64,000 nucleotides of DNA from Gammaproteobacteria bacterium (GCA_009843635.1 VYDB01000078.1:79834-143833), one strand, 5' to 3'. Positions 1-8,637 are shown, numbered from the stretch's first letter. Program-made: numbers and translations. Notes: generated from the letters alone by a model not told the origin.

Positions 1-456
1 CTCAAGCCGGTCGCTGTTCCTTAGGCCCGCCGGCAGGGCAATGCCGCACACCGAGCCGCTGGCTTGGTAGTCCTTCCAGCCGCTGCCGGTGATGTAGCCC
101 CGCGCGATGCACTCGATGGGCACCACCTCGGTCTTTCGGCACAGCATGATGCGCCCGGCAAGGGCCTCGCGTTCCGCCGCCGAAAGCCCCGGCACGTCGG
201 CAGGGTCGGTGGATACCAGATGGTGGGGGGTGTCGGCGGCGAACAGATCAAACCAGAACTTGGAAATCTGGGTCAGCACCACCCCTTTGCCGGGCAGGCC
301 GTTGGCCATCACCACGTCGAAGGCGCTGATGCGATCAGTGGCAACGATCAGCAAGGCCTCGCCGCCATCGTCCAAGGTGACATCATAGAGGTCGCGCACC
401 TTGCCGCTGCGCTTGTTAGGGAGATTCAGGTTGGTTTCGAGCAACGCGTCTGTCAT
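1..456 (-). CDS. purC: SAICAR synthase, N-terminal part (cut by window edge)
   Basis: Phosphoribosylaminoimidazole-succinocarboxamide synthase joins CAIR and aspartate using ATP in purine synthesis, in the cytosol. The 152 visible residues begin MTDALLETNLNLPNKRSGKV and contain the family's KVRDLYD, ATDRISAFD (nucleotide and substrate binding) and ECIARGYITGSGWKDY blocks. This spacing fits the longer Saccharomyces-type branch rather than the short E. coli type. The ATG at 454-456 is the first in-frame start before the PurC block. The C-terminal half lies beyond base 1, so integrity cannot be judged. It lies 46 bp downstream of the PLP-enzyme gene on the same strand and may be read through from it. 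Confidence 0.93.
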   Translation of the reverse strand, partial: MTDALLETNLNLPNKRSGKVRDLYDVTLDDGGEALLIVATDRISAFDVVMANGLPGKGVVLTQISKFWFDLFAADTPHHLVSTDPADVPGLSAAEREALAGRIMLCRKTEVVPIECIARGYITGSGWKDYQASGSVCGIALPAGLRNSDRLE

Positions 457-502
457 GGAACTCTCGTTAACTTATTGATTTGATATTCGTTTTAGAAAGC
501 CC

Positions 503-1735
503 TCAAGCCGAACGACGTAAGGCTTGATCCAGGTCGTCAAGCAAGTCCTCGACCTCCTCGATGCCTAGCGAAATGCGGATCAGCGAGTCGTCGATGCCCA
601 TGCTCGCCCGGCGTTCCGCACCCATCTCATGGTAGATGGTATGGGCCACCGGGATGGCCAAGGTGCGATTATCGCCGAGATTGCTGGACTTGATGATGAT
701 CTTGAGGGCGTTCATGAAGGCCCAGATGTCTATGCCGGGGTCGAGTTCGAAGCTCAACAGCGCGCCTGGGCGCCGGAACAGCTCGGCGGCGCGGTCGAAC
801 TCCGGATGTTGCGGCAAGCCCGGGTAATAGACCCGGCGCACCTCGCTGCGTGCATCGAGGAACTCCGCCATGGCCTGGGCGTTGGCGCATTGCCGCTCCA
901 AGCGCAGCGCCAAGGTCTCGGCGCCGATGGCGAGCTCGTGAGCCGCCTCCGGCGACAGCGCTGCGCCAAAGTCCCTCAAGCCCTTCTTCTTGATCTGGGT
1001 CAGCGCCCATAGCTGGGCGTCAGCGCCCTTGTAGCTGTCATAGATGTTGGGGAACGTCCGCCAATCGTAGGCGCCCATTTCCGTCACCGCTCCGCCGAGC
1101 GTTGTGCCGTGGCCGCCGATGTACTTGGTGAGGCTGTTGACCACCAGGCTCGCATCCACCTTGCTCGACTGGAAGAGATAGGGTGAGGTCATGGTGTTGT
1201 CCACCACGTAGGCCAAGCCCCGCTCGCGGCACAGCGCGCCGATTTCCGCCAAGGCGGCGACTTGGGTGCGGGGATTGGCGATGGTCTCGACGAACACCAG
1301 GCGGGTGTTGTCCTGAACGGCCTCGGCCACTTGGTCCGCATCGGTGGCGTCCACGAAGGTCACTTCCAGCCCATGGCTGGCGAAGCTCATGAACAGGCTG
1401 TTGGTGTTGCCGAACAGAAAGGCGCTGGAAACAAAGTGGTCGCCACGCCGCAGCAGGGCGAAAAGGAGCGTGCCGATGGCCGCCATGCCAGTGCCGAAGC
1501 AGACGCTCGCAAGCCCCCCCTCCATGGCGGAGAGCTTGACCTGCAGCGCATCGACCGTCGGATTGACTTGGCGCCCGTAGGTGAACCCGGCTTGAGTGCC
1601 TTGAAACACTGCCGCCAGATCCCGCGCGTCATCGTAGCCGTAGGCCACGGTGGCGTGCACGGGCTTGTGCAGCGAGCCGTGCTTGATCTCGCTCAAGCGG
1701 TCGCTATGCACAATCTTGCTGGTGAAGCCCTTCAT
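503..1735 (-). CDS. Cys/Met metabolism PLP-dependent enzyme (cystathionine gamma-synthase / O-acyl-homoserine sulfhydrylase family)
   Basis: A fold-type I PLP enzyme of the trans-sulfuration family, 410 residues, about the family length. The PLP lysine lies in SLTKYIGGHGT. The phosphate-binding segment appears as FGTGMAAIG, and the active-site regions YGRQVNPT and VVDNTMTSPY are intact. These enzymes exchange a sulfur or thiol group onto activated homoserine, or cleave cystathionine; the exact substrate cannot be read from motifs. The reading frame stays open upstream to 1846, but that part only translates an intergenic palindrome and the tail of the upstream gene, so I start at the ATG giving MKGFTSKIVH. 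The GGDEF/EAL gene ends 22 bp upstream on the same strand. Confidence 0.85.
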   Translation of the reverse strand: MKGFTSKIVHSDRLSEIKHGSLHKPVHATVAYGYDDARDLAAVFQGTQAGFTYGRQVNPTVDALQVKLSAMEGGLASVCFGTGMAAIGTLLFALLRRGDHFVSSAFLFGNTNSLFMSFASHGLEVTFVDATDADQVAEAVQDNTRLVFVETIANPRTQVAALAEIGALCRERGLAYVVDNTMTSPYLFQSSKVDASLVVNSLTKYIGGHGTTLGGAVTEMGAYDWRTFPNIYDSYKGADAQLWALTQIKKKGLRDFGAALSPEAAHELAIGAETLALRLERQCANAQAMAEFLDARSEVRRVYYPGLPQHPEFDRAAELFRRPGALLSFELDPGIDIWAFMNALKIIIKSSNLGDNRTLAIPVAHTIYHEMGAERRASMGIDDSLIRISLGIEEVEDLLDDLDQALRRSA

Positions 1736-1757
1736 GTTCGCACGCATCTTCCGCAGT

Positions 1758-3689
1758 TCAAGGCGAGGGCGGGACGCCCTCGCTCCGAAATCCTCGGCCG
1801 GCGGGCAGGCGGGCTTGGCGAACCAAGCCGGCAAAAGCATTGCCATTTAGAACCTGCGCGACGTCAGCGCCCGGCAGCGGCGGGGAGAACAGCACGCCCT
1901 GCGCTTGGTCGTAGCCCTCGGCGCACAGGCAGCGCAACTGCACCCGGTTGCTCACCCCTTCGGCTAGCAGCGTCACATCCAACGCCCCGGCGAAGGCGGC
2001 AATGGCCTTGACGATGCCGTGGCCACCGCCGGGGTCGTCGGCGCGAATGTCGTGGATGATGCTGGCATCCACATTGAGCTGGCTGACCGGGGAGTGCTGA
2101 AGATAGGCCAAGGCAGCGTAACCGGCGCCAAAGCGGTCCGCGGCTATGCGCACCCCCAAGTCGTGGAGCGCCTGCAGCTTGGGCATGACCCGCTCGCGGC
2201 TCTGCGACAGCCGGTACTCATCAATTTCCAACCGCACCGCGGATGCCTCGAGGCCCGCCTTGCGCAGCCGCGCCTGCAGCTTGTCCGCAAAATCGTCCTG
2301 CTCAAGCGCCAACCCCGACACGTTGACCGAAACTCGGACATCCCCAGCACCGTTGTGGCGCCAGTGAGCCGCCTCCGTAAACGCCTGCTGCTGCACCAAG
2401 GCATCGACTTCGCCGAGCAGCCCGGCATCCTCAGCGGCAAGCAGGAAGTCGTCCGGCTTTAGCAGCCCCCGCGTCGGATGGCGCCAACGGACCAAGGCTT
2501 CCACGCCGCAGACTTGGCCGCTGGCGAGGGACACCTGCGGCTGGTAGTAGACGACAAACTCTCGTCGGGACAGCGCCTTGCGCAGTTCCCGGGCCGTGGT
2601 CAGGCGCCGCATCACACCCCGATTCATGGTTTCGGAGTAGAGCCGGTAACCATTGCCGCCCTGATCCTTGACGTGGTACATCGCGATGTCGGCGGCCTCA
2701 ATCAGGGCATCGCCCCGCTCCCCGGCCTCGGGATACAGGGCGATGCCGATGCTGGCGCCCACCCGGAGCCGACGCCCGTCGATGACGAAGGGCGCTTCGA
2801 AGCAATCCAGAATCTTGCCGGCGATGCGCTCGACCGCCCCGCGGCTGCGCACGCTGGGCACCAGCAGCGTGAATTCATCGCCTCCGAAGCGCGAGAGGGT
2901 GTCACCTTGGCGCAAGCAAGCCCGCACCCGTTGGGCAACGGCTCGCAGCAGGCGGTCGCCCACGCTGTGGCCGAGCCGGTCGTTGACGCGCTTGAAGCGG
3001 TTGAGGTCCACAAACATGACGGCGAGCTTGCGCCGGCTGCGCTCCGCTTGGGTGATGGCCACGCCCAAGCGGTCGTCGAACAAGGTGCGGTTGGGCAGAC
3101 CGGTCACCGCGTCATGGAAGGCCCGCGAGTCAATACCCGGTTCTGGACCCTCGCGTTTACTGATGTCGCGAATGGCGCCGCATGTGCCCAGATAGTTCTC
3201 CGCCGTGCGTTCGTTGGGGTCGGCGTAGATGCCTTCGGCCCGCAGTTCCATCCACAGCCCGCGCGGATGGGCAGCGCGGCCACCATCCGCGCCGAGGTGG
3301 CTGACCAACTTCAGCGACACGGGCTGGCCAGCACGACTGCCGGTGCGTCGTTCATCGAAAACGTGGCGGGCAGGGCTGCGGCAGCTCTCATCCACCAGCG
3401 CCTCGTAGTGCTGGCCGACCAAATCCTGCTGTTGAAAGCCCAGCAGCGTCTCCACACGCCGGTTGATGAAGCGAATGCGGCCCTCGCTGTCGAGCAGATA
3501 GATCAGTTCCGGCGAACTGTCCAGGACGAACCGATGCAAGGCGCCCGCGTCGTCAAGCAGCGCGGCGAAGGCCTCCGCAGTAAGACTCAGGCGCTGTCTT
3601 TGGTTCAGGGCGTCCAAGATGCGCTCCGCCTCCGGATTCCGGCGGACAGCGGATTGGCTCGACTCAATTGGCATTCCGAAATCGCTCAA
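1758..3689 (-). CDS. PAS-GGDEF-EAL protein (c-di-GMP metabolism), EAL domain probably degenerate
   Basis: This 643-residue cytosolic signalling protein has no membrane segment. A PAS domain occupies roughly residues 55-175 (LIYLLDSEGRIRFINRRVET), GGDEF about 185-345 and EAL about 365-620. The cyclase signature RFGGDEF is intact near residue 268, and an inhibitory I-site RQGD stands five residues before it, so diguanylate cyclase activity is likely and feedback-inhibited. In the EAL domain, EALVRW and the ExxE-type LEIDE are present. The metal motif DDFG reads DRFG near residue 518, and the usual catalytic Lys of LKID reads N (LNVD), so phosphodiesterase activity is doubtful. The last 10 residues (FRSEGVPPSP) are encoded at a dispersed palindrome. 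It overlaps the upstream NUDIX gene by ATGA. Confidence 0.92.
   Translation of the reverse strand: MSDFGMPIESSQSAVRRNPEAERILDALNQRQRLSLTAEAFAALLDDAGALHRFVLDSSPELIYLLDSEGRIRFINRRVETLLGFQQQDLVGQHYEALVDESCRSPARHVFDERRTGSRAGQPVSLKLVSHLGADGGRAAHPRGLWMELRAEGIYADPNERTAENYLGTCGAIRDISKREGPEPGIDSRAFHDAVTGLPNRTLFDDRLGVAITQAERSRRKLAVMFVDLNRFKRVNDRLGHSVGDRLLRAVAQRVRACLRQGDTLSRFGGDEFTLLVPSVRSRGAVERIAGKILDCFEAPFVIDGRRLRVGASIGIALYPEAGERGDALIEAADIAMYHVKDQGGNGYRLYSETMNRGVMRRLTTARELRKALSRREFVVYYQPQVSLASGQVCGVEALVRWRHPTRGLLKPDDFLLAAEDAGLLGEVDALVQQQAFTEAAHWRHNGAGDVRVSVNVSGLALEQDDFADKLQARLRKAGLEASAVRLEIDEYRLSQSRERVMPKLQALHDLGVRIAADRFGAGYAALAYLQHSPVSQLNVDASIIHDIRADDPGGGHGIVKAIAAFAGALDVTLLAEGVSNRVQLRCLCAEGYDQAQGVLFSPPLPGADVAQVLNGNAFAGLVRQARLPAGRGFRSEGVPPSP
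1763..1783. repeat. Dispersed palindrome, type A (GCGAGGGC / GCCCTCGC)
   Basis: A perfect 8-bp stem with a 5-nt loop. The same core CGAGGGC...GCCCTCG recurs at 57867-57885 and 57907-57925. This copy lies immediately before the stop of the GGDEF/EAL gene and encodes part of its C-terminal tail. The copy number and short stem suggest a REP-like intergenic repeat. Confidence 0.7.
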
Positions 3690-4327
3690 ACCGTTTCGTT
3701 TCGTTGGCGGCGACGGACCTCAACGTCCGCTCGGACGCCGCTAGCCTCGGCAAAGGGCCTTGGCATAAGTTCAAAGACCCTCGACAGGGCCGACAGCGCC
3801 AAGGCATGGCGAATGACGCCGCCGCGCACGGCCTGCGTCACTTGCGCCTCACTCATGCGCTCCACGGCCAGCATCTCGCCGCGCCCCGGACGCGGCTCAG
3901 CAAGCCGTTCGACATCCGTGGCCAGCCAATGATGGCACAAATGCTCGTGAATCGCCGGATTTGGCTCCACAGCGCCAAGATAGCGCCATTCCCCGCCACC
4001 GTAGCCGGTTTCCTCGAGCAGTTCCCGCTTGGCCGCTGTCAGCGAATCCTCCCCCGGATCGACCATGCCGCCCGGCGTTTCCAGCGTGACATAGCCCGCG
4101 CCGAAGCGAAACTGGCGCACCATCACGACATCGCCACCAAGATCGATCGCCACCATGTTCACCCAGTCCACGGATTCGAGCACCAGCCGCTCAAGAACCT
4201 CGCCGCTCAGCGGATGCCGCATCCGGTCAAATCGGGTGCGAAAGAGAATGAGATCATTGCCCTCGGCACTTCGATGGCGGCTGTCCAACCGCTCCCAATT
4301 CAGTTCAGTCGGTGTTTTGCGTGACAC
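3686..4327 (-). CDS. NUDIX hydrolase (ADP-ribose pyrophosphatase-like)
   Basis: Cytosolic NUDIX-superfamily hydrolase of 213 residues. The complete Nudix box is visible: GGMVDPGE, then seven residues, then RELLEETGY, matching GX5EX7REUXEEXGU with all metal-binding glutamates. The preceding MVRQFRFGAGYVTLETPGG resembles ADP-ribose or nucleoside-diphosphate-sugar pyrophosphatases (the V-Q-R/Y-R pattern before the box). The family cleaves nucleoside diphosphates linked to another moiety; the substrate is not determinable here. It overlaps the start of the GGDEF/EAL gene by 4 bp (ATGA) and begins 4 bp after the stop of the AttH-like gene, so these genes form one tight transcription unit. Confidence 0.88.
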   Translation of the reverse strand: MSRKTPTELNWERLDSRHRSAEGNDLILFRTRFDRMRHPLSGEVLERLVLESVDWVNMVAIDLGGDVVMVRQFRFGAGYVTLETPGGMVDPGEDSLTAAKRELLEETGYGGGEWRYLGAVEPNPAIHEHLCHHWLATDVERLAEPRPGRGEMLAVERMSEAQVTQAVRGGVIRHALALSALSRVFELMPRPFAEASGVRADVEVRRRQRNETV

Positions 4328-4331
4328 AGCG

Positions 4332-5594
4332 CTAGTACCCCGTCAACTCCTTGTAGCCCCGGCCGGCGTCCCGGCCTTGGGCGTCAGTCACCCGAACCAG
4401 CCCTTCCCAATAGGTCAGCAGGGTGTCCATGCGCTGGTCGTTCAGCGCGGCGGCAATTTCAAATCGACGTTCGCCCACCGCCAGCCGCCAGCGAATCGGC
4501 CATCTTCTGCCTTCCTCGTCCTGCCAATGTCCGATCGGCGTCAGCCTGAAGTCGCTGGCCGAGAGGAAGCGCGCCGCGCCGTTGGGATCAATCCAGGCGC
4601 CATGATCGTATGGATCCCGAGTGCCGTCTCGCCGCCGCAGTCGAAACGCCATGACATCCTCGCCGCTGTCGAGCATCAACGCAAACCAATCCCAGCCGAC
4701 CTGCTCCGGACTAAGGGCGCTGGTGCTCCACTCCCGGTCCAGCCAGCCCCAGCCGGCAACCGGATGGCGCTCACCATCGATCTTCACATGCCCGCCGGTC
4801 CGCAAGCGGGGCGCGGAGTAGTAGTGGGACGCTTCGCCCGGCCCCTTGGCCGAAAGTCCGCCATCACCCTGCGCAACAAAGCCCTTCTCCGGGCGCATGG
4901 CCAGATCCACGGCGATGCCGTCCGCTGCCGCGCGCAGCGTCCACCCATCCGGAGCCATCACCAACCGCCAGTCCTCGAGCCAAGCCGCAACTGCCCCATC
5001 AGCCACTTCGACCCCCGCCAACTCTGGATGCCCGCGCGCCATCCGTTCCGCATGGCGATGCGTCTCCGCCTCCACGTCCGTCAGCGCAAAGTGAGCCAAG
5101 TAGCCTTGTCCATTACGCCACGGATCGGCCGGATCACCGCCCGGGAAGAGCGCCCGGCGGAAGAGCGTGAACTGAACTCCAAATTCGCGGGCGCCGGGAG
5201 TGGGCGCGCGGTGCGGCCATCCGGCACACCTGGCGGGTGCGTTGTGGTGGGGTTTGAGGGTGCTGGGGAGCCTTAACAGTGCCGGATGGCCGCACCGCGC
5301 GCCCACTCCCTCCATGCGTTCGAACGGTGTTTCCTGCACGTCAACGGCTTCCAAGGCGAAGGTCAGGTACCACCATTCGCTGCGGAAGTCTGGATGCGCC
5401 CCGTGATCCTCCGGAAAACGAAACGGGCGGGGGGACGACGCTTGGGCATACCCCTCCGCATCGTCATCCCCGCCGAGCATTCGCCCGACTTGCAAGCCTT
5501 CGCCAACGCCAGATTCCCCATCGACCGGCTCGCCGCCGCAACCTAGGATCGAAACACCCACAATCGCCCACAGCATCCAACCGACGGCCTTCAA
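4332..5594 (-). CDS. AttH/CrtC-like lipoprotein (lipocalin-like hydrolase domain) carrying an in-frame palindromic insertion
   Basis: The best start is a TTG whose last two bases lie in the TGA stop of the upstream permease gene. It is preceded by GGAGGAAAG and gives a 420-residue lipoprotein with hydrophobic MLWAIVGVSI and lipobox ILGC. The mature protein resembles the AttH / hydroxyneurosporene-synthase (CrtC) family: HPDFRSEWWYLTF near residue 75, REFGVQFTLFRRAL, then WGWLDREWSTSAL. Proteins of this type are encoded beside LolCDE-like exporters (the AttEFGH system), as here, and probably act on the periplasmic face; the reaction is unknown. Residues about 95-133 have no counterpart in the family pattern and are encoded by a perfect inverted-repeat element, listed separately. 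They interrupt the stretch between SEWWYLTF and REFGVQF. Confidence 0.82.
   Translation of the reverse strand: MKAVGWMLWAIVGVSILGCGGEPVDGESGVGEGLQVGRMLGGDDDAEGYAQASSPRPFRFPEDHGAHPDFRSEWWYLTFALEAVDVQETPFERMEGVGARCGHPALLRLPSTLKPHHNAPARCAGWPHRAPTPGAREFGVQFTLFRRALFPGGDPADPWRNGQGYLAHFALTDVEAETHRHAERMARGHPELAGVEVADGAVAAWLEDWRLVMAPDGWTLRAAADGIAVDLAMRPEKGFVAQGDGGLSAKGPGEASHYYSAPRLRTGGHVKIDGERHPVAGWGWLDREWSTSALSPEQVGWDWFALMLDSGEDVMAFRLRRRDGTRDPYDHGAWIDPNGAARFLSASDFRLTPIGHWQDEEGRRWPIRWRLAVGERRFEIAAALNDQRMDTLLTYWEGLVRVTDAQGRDAGRGYKELTGY
5196..5310. repeat. 115-bp element with perfect 31-bp terminal inverted repeats, inside a CDS
   Basis: The arm at 5196-5226 (begins GGGAGTGGGCGCGCGGTGCG) is the exact reverse complement of 5280-5310, with 53 bp between. 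On the minus strand it is read through without a stop and adds about 39 residues to the AttH-like protein. No obvious target-site duplication is visible and no second copy was seen in the window. It resembles in principle the Rickettsia palindromic elements, which insert in frame in genes, but no sequence relation is claimed. Confidence 0.85.
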
Positions 5595-7978
5595 GCGCTT
5601 TCCTCCGGTACCGGCAGGACGCTGGCGGCAACCGCAGCAGCCAAGCCAAGAGTCATGGGCAACGCCCAATCCGCTGCCGAAATCGACAGCGCCACGCTCC
5701 AGCCGAAGGCGCGGGGGTTGATCACATCGCAAAGAACCACGCCGATGAACAGCCCCAAGGGCAGCGCCAGGACCACCGCGAACACGCCGAGCGCGCCGCC
5801 GCGCATGAGGGCGAGCCAGCGCTGTTCGGCGGCGCTCAACCCGAGGGCGCGGAGCAGTGCCACGCTGGCCCTTTGATTGAGCCGCAGCGCCATCATCGCG
5901 TTGTACAGGCCGGCTACGGCGACGATGAGCGCGACCAAGGTGAGCGCCCGGGTGATCGCGAAGGTGCGGTCAAAGATGTCGAGCGCCCCCGCCCGCAGTG
6001 CCGCCCGCTGACGCACCACGACATCCGGTGCGGCACCGGCAAGCCAGCGTTCAAGTTCGGCAGCAGACAGGCCGGATAGGCCCAGCCGGTCGTAGTGCAG
6101 GGCACCGAAGCGTTCGGCGGCGGCCTGCGCCTGGACCAGCAGGCGCGGCGCCACGTCGCCGAAGCCGGAAAACTCATGGACGATGCTTAAGGGTTCGCCG
6201 CCCACCTCCACCGAGTCCCCCACCGACAATCCCAACGCGTTCAGCAAGGCCTCGCTGGCCAAGGCTTGGTCCGGCGCCAAGGCGTGGGCATAGCCGTAAC
6301 GGGCCGTCTCGGCCACCGTGAAGTCCGCGTAGCCCACCTGCACGGTATAACCTTGCAGGCGGACGGAGCGCTCGCCCAAGGGCACGGCAACGACGCCGGG
6401 ATGCGCTTCCCGCAAGGCGTGGGCCAAGGCAGCGCCCCCTTGATCGTGCAACTCCAGGAAGAAGTCGTGGGCCAGGCGTTGGTCCAGCATGCGCATGAAA
6501 TCCCGCTCGAAGCTGCCCACCATCAGCCCAATGCCAACGCTCGCGCCGACCGCCAGGATCAATGCCCCCAAAGCCACGCCCAAGTCGGCTTCGTGCCAAG
6601 TAGCCTCGCGCATCGCCAGCCGAAACAGCAACCCGTTGCGAGTCGTTGCGGCGGTCCCGTCTGAACTGCCATGCCGGTATCCAACTCCGGTTCGCCGCGC
6701 TTCAAAGGCGTCCCGCAGCCACCGCAGCAGCGGGCCAACCCAGGCCGTGGCGATCAAGCTCCCCGCCAGCACGGCCAGGAAGCCGCCATAGAGGCCTGTT
6801 TCCTCAAGGGTCACGCCAGCGGCGATCAGTGCCAGCGCAACGACCGCGCCACCCCAACGCACGCCCTTCCTGCCCGCTGGCGGTTGCAGAAAACCCGGTG
6901 CGCGGCGAATGAAGGCCACCCCGGCACCCACCAAGGCGACGGCAAATCCGGAGAAAAGGGCCTTGATGAGAACGACCGCCGACATTTCCATCACCGGCGG
7001 CGCGGCGATGCCCGCCATCGATAGGCGCAGGAGCAGCGCCGCCAATCCATGGCCGCCAGCGATGCCAACCAAGGTCGCCACCCCAGCCAGTACGCCGATG
7101 GCGCCAAGGAAGCCGGCAGCGAGTTCCCGCCGACTGACGCCCAAGGCCGAGAGCCGGGTCATCAGCAATTGTTGGCGGCGCAGCGATAGCACGCAAATCA
7201 GATAGATGATGAACCAAGCCACCACCAAGGCGAGCAGCCCCAATGCGCCGCGCGTGAACAGGACGGCGTTGCCGAACTGTTGCTCGGGACGAACGGACGC
7301 CACTGGGCGAACCGTCCAACCGGCCAAGTGCTCGACGTCCGCCGGGAGTCCGGCGGCAAGCCCCGGAAACAGCCTCTCCAACGCATCGCGCACACCCTTG
7401 AAAGGCGCCTTGAGCGACAGGGCGACATAGTCCAAGTGATCCGCTGGACGATCCAATAGCGCCAAGGCGTCACCGATGTCCGCAAACACGGCGTTCTCAT
7501 GGCCTGCATCCACCACTTCCGCCACCGTCCAACGCTCACCCGCGAGCTGCAGGACGGCCTTTGGCGCCAGTTCCAAACTGGCATCGGCCCGGATCGAATT
7601 GCGCCTTGCCGACGCGCTTGAACCCGGCGCCGCCAACCGAAACCCGTCCGCGCCGACGACCTGGTAGCGCCGCCCCGCTGCAACCAGTTGGCCCTGAACG
7701 ACGGGCGTGATCCATTCCACTTGGGGCAGCTCGCCCCGGCGCCATTGGCGGCGCAGGTCGAAGTAGTCGGCCATGGTGGCGTCCACCCGCTCGGCGACGT
7801 GGGTGACGCCGCGCAGGTGCGGCGCGGTGCGGGCGCCGAGCTGGTCGCTAACCGCCAGCCCCAGCAGGTGGGTGGCCACCGTCGAGGCCACACCCAAGGC
7901 GATGCCCAGCCCGGCGGTCAAGGTGGCCCAAGGCGTTCGCGCAAAAAACCGGACGAAGCTGCGCAGCAGCAGCTTCAC
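5591..7978 (-). CDS. FtsX/MacB-type ABC transporter permease (fused AttFG-like)
   Basis: Inner-membrane permease of 795 residues. The N-terminus MKLLLRSFVRFFARTPWATL followed by a hydrophobic helix is typical of LolC/MacB-like permeases. A periplasmic domain follows (about 40-240). Helices lie near 250-280, 305-335, 355-385 and 390-440. A second long periplasmic region and three C-terminal helices ending VAASVLPV complete it. It therefore carries two FtsX modules in one chain, where AttF and AttG are separate in some bacteria. The family couples ATP hydrolysis to lipoprotein or envelope-substrate extraction; the substrate is unknown. It overlaps the ATPase gene by 4 bp and the AttH-like gene by 3-4 bp, which predicts one operon. 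Confidence 0.88.
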   Translation of the reverse strand: MKLLLRSFVRFFARTPWATLTAGLGIALGVASTVATHLLGLAVSDQLGARTAPHLRGVTHVAERVDATMADYFDLRRQWRRGELPQVEWITPVVQGQLVAAGRRYQVVGADGFRLAAPGSSASARRNSIRADASLELAPKAVLQLAGERWTVAEVVDAGHENAVFADIGDALALLDRPADHLDYVALSLKAPFKGVRDALERLFPGLAAGLPADVEHLAGWTVRPVASVRPEQQFGNAVLFTRGALGLLALVVAWFIIYLICVLSLRRQQLLMTRLSALGVSRRELAAGFLGAIGVLAGVATLVGIAGGHGLAALLLRLSMAGIAAPPVMEMSAVVLIKALFSGFAVALVGAGVAFIRRAPGFLQPPAGRKGVRWGGAVVALALIAAGVTLEETGLYGGFLAVLAGSLIATAWVGPLLRWLRDAFEARRTGVGYRHGSSDGTAATTRNGLLFRLAMREATWHEADLGVALGALILAVGASVGIGLMVGSFERDFMRMLDQRLAHDFFLELHDQGGAALAHALREAHPGVVAVPLGERSVRLQGYTVQVGYADFTVAETARYGYAHALAPDQALASEALLNALGLSVGDSVEVGGEPLSIVHEFSGFGDVAPRLLVQAQAAAERFGALHYDRLGLSGLSAAELERWLAGAAPDVVVRQRAALRAGALDIFDRTFAITRALTLVALIVAVAGLYNAMMALRLNQRASVALLRALGLSAAEQRWLALMRGGALGVFAVVLALPLGLFIGVVLCDVINPRAFGWSVALSISAADWALPMTLGLAAAVAASVLPVPEESA

Positions 7979-8637
7979 TGAGTCAACCCCACGATGCGGC
8001 CCGCCCGTTCGGCCACGGCGGCGCTGTGGGTGGCGACGACCAAGGCGCTGCCGAGGCGCTGGGCTTCGGCGAAGAGGGCATCCGCCACCTGCTCGCTGTG
8101 GCGGGCGTCAAGATTGCCGGTCGGCTCATCGGCCAGCACGATGGCCGGTTCATGGGCCAGCGCTCGGGCGATGGCCACCCGCTGCTGCTCGCCGCCGGAG
8201 AGAGTTTCCGGATAGGCGTCGAGCCGATCGCCCAGCCCCAAGGCCGCAAGCCGCTGCTGCGCTTCGGGCAGGTGCTGGTCGAGTCTGTTCAACGCCAATG
8301 GCAAGGCGACGTTCTCAAGCACGGTGAGGGTTGGCACCAGATTGAAGAATTGGAACACATAGCCGACGGCGCGGCGGCGCAACGCGGTTCGCTCGGATTC
8401 GCCGAGCCGGCTCAACTCAAAGCTGCGGCCATCGTGGCGCAGAGTGAGCGTGCCGGCGTCCACCGGCAGCAAGCCGGCCATCAGGTTGAGCAGCGTGGAC
8501 TTACCGGAACCGCTGGGTCCGCACAAGGCCACCGACTCGCCAGCGGCCACCTCAAGACTGAATTCGTCAATCACCCGCCGATAGCGGGTGCCGTCACCAA
8601 AGCCCTTGCGCACACGGTCCAATCGGATCGCACTCAT
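7975..8637 (-). CDS. ABC transporter ATP-binding protein (LolD/AttE-like)
   Basis: ATPase of 220 residues for the adjacent permease. Walker A GPSGSGKST lies near residue 40, the Q-loop region reads YVFQFFNLVPTLTVLENVALP, the ABC signature is LSGGEQQRVAIARAL and Walker B is IVLADEPTGNLD. VFQxFNLxPxLTxxENV is characteristic of the LolD/MacB/FtsE subfamily that works with FtsX-type permeases. It is first in an ATPase-permease-AttH lipoprotein operon with 4-bp overlaps, the architecture of AttEFGH-type systems. The upstream region to 8736 is a divergent promoter region shared with the Arc-type regulator. Confidence 0.92.
   Translation of the reverse strand: MSAIRLDRVRKGFGDGTRYRRVIDEFSLEVAAGESVALCGPSGSGKSTLLNLMAGLLPVDAGTLTLRHDGRSFELSRLGESERTALRRRAVGYVFQFFNLVPTLTVLENVALPLALNRLDQHLPEAQQRLAALGLGDRLDAYPETLSGGEQQRVAIARALAHEPAIVLADEPTGNLDARHSEQVADALFAEAQRLGSALVVATHSAAVAERAGRIVGLTQ

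Noticed and set aside
64..483. 139-residue plus-strand frame over the purC fragment
   Set aside because: Antisense shadow of clear SAICAR synthase coding sequence.
2478..3932. 484-residue plus-strand frame opposite the GGDEF/EAL gene
   Set aside because: High GC creates long antisense frames; no domain, while the other strand has complete PAS-GGDEF-EAL motifs.
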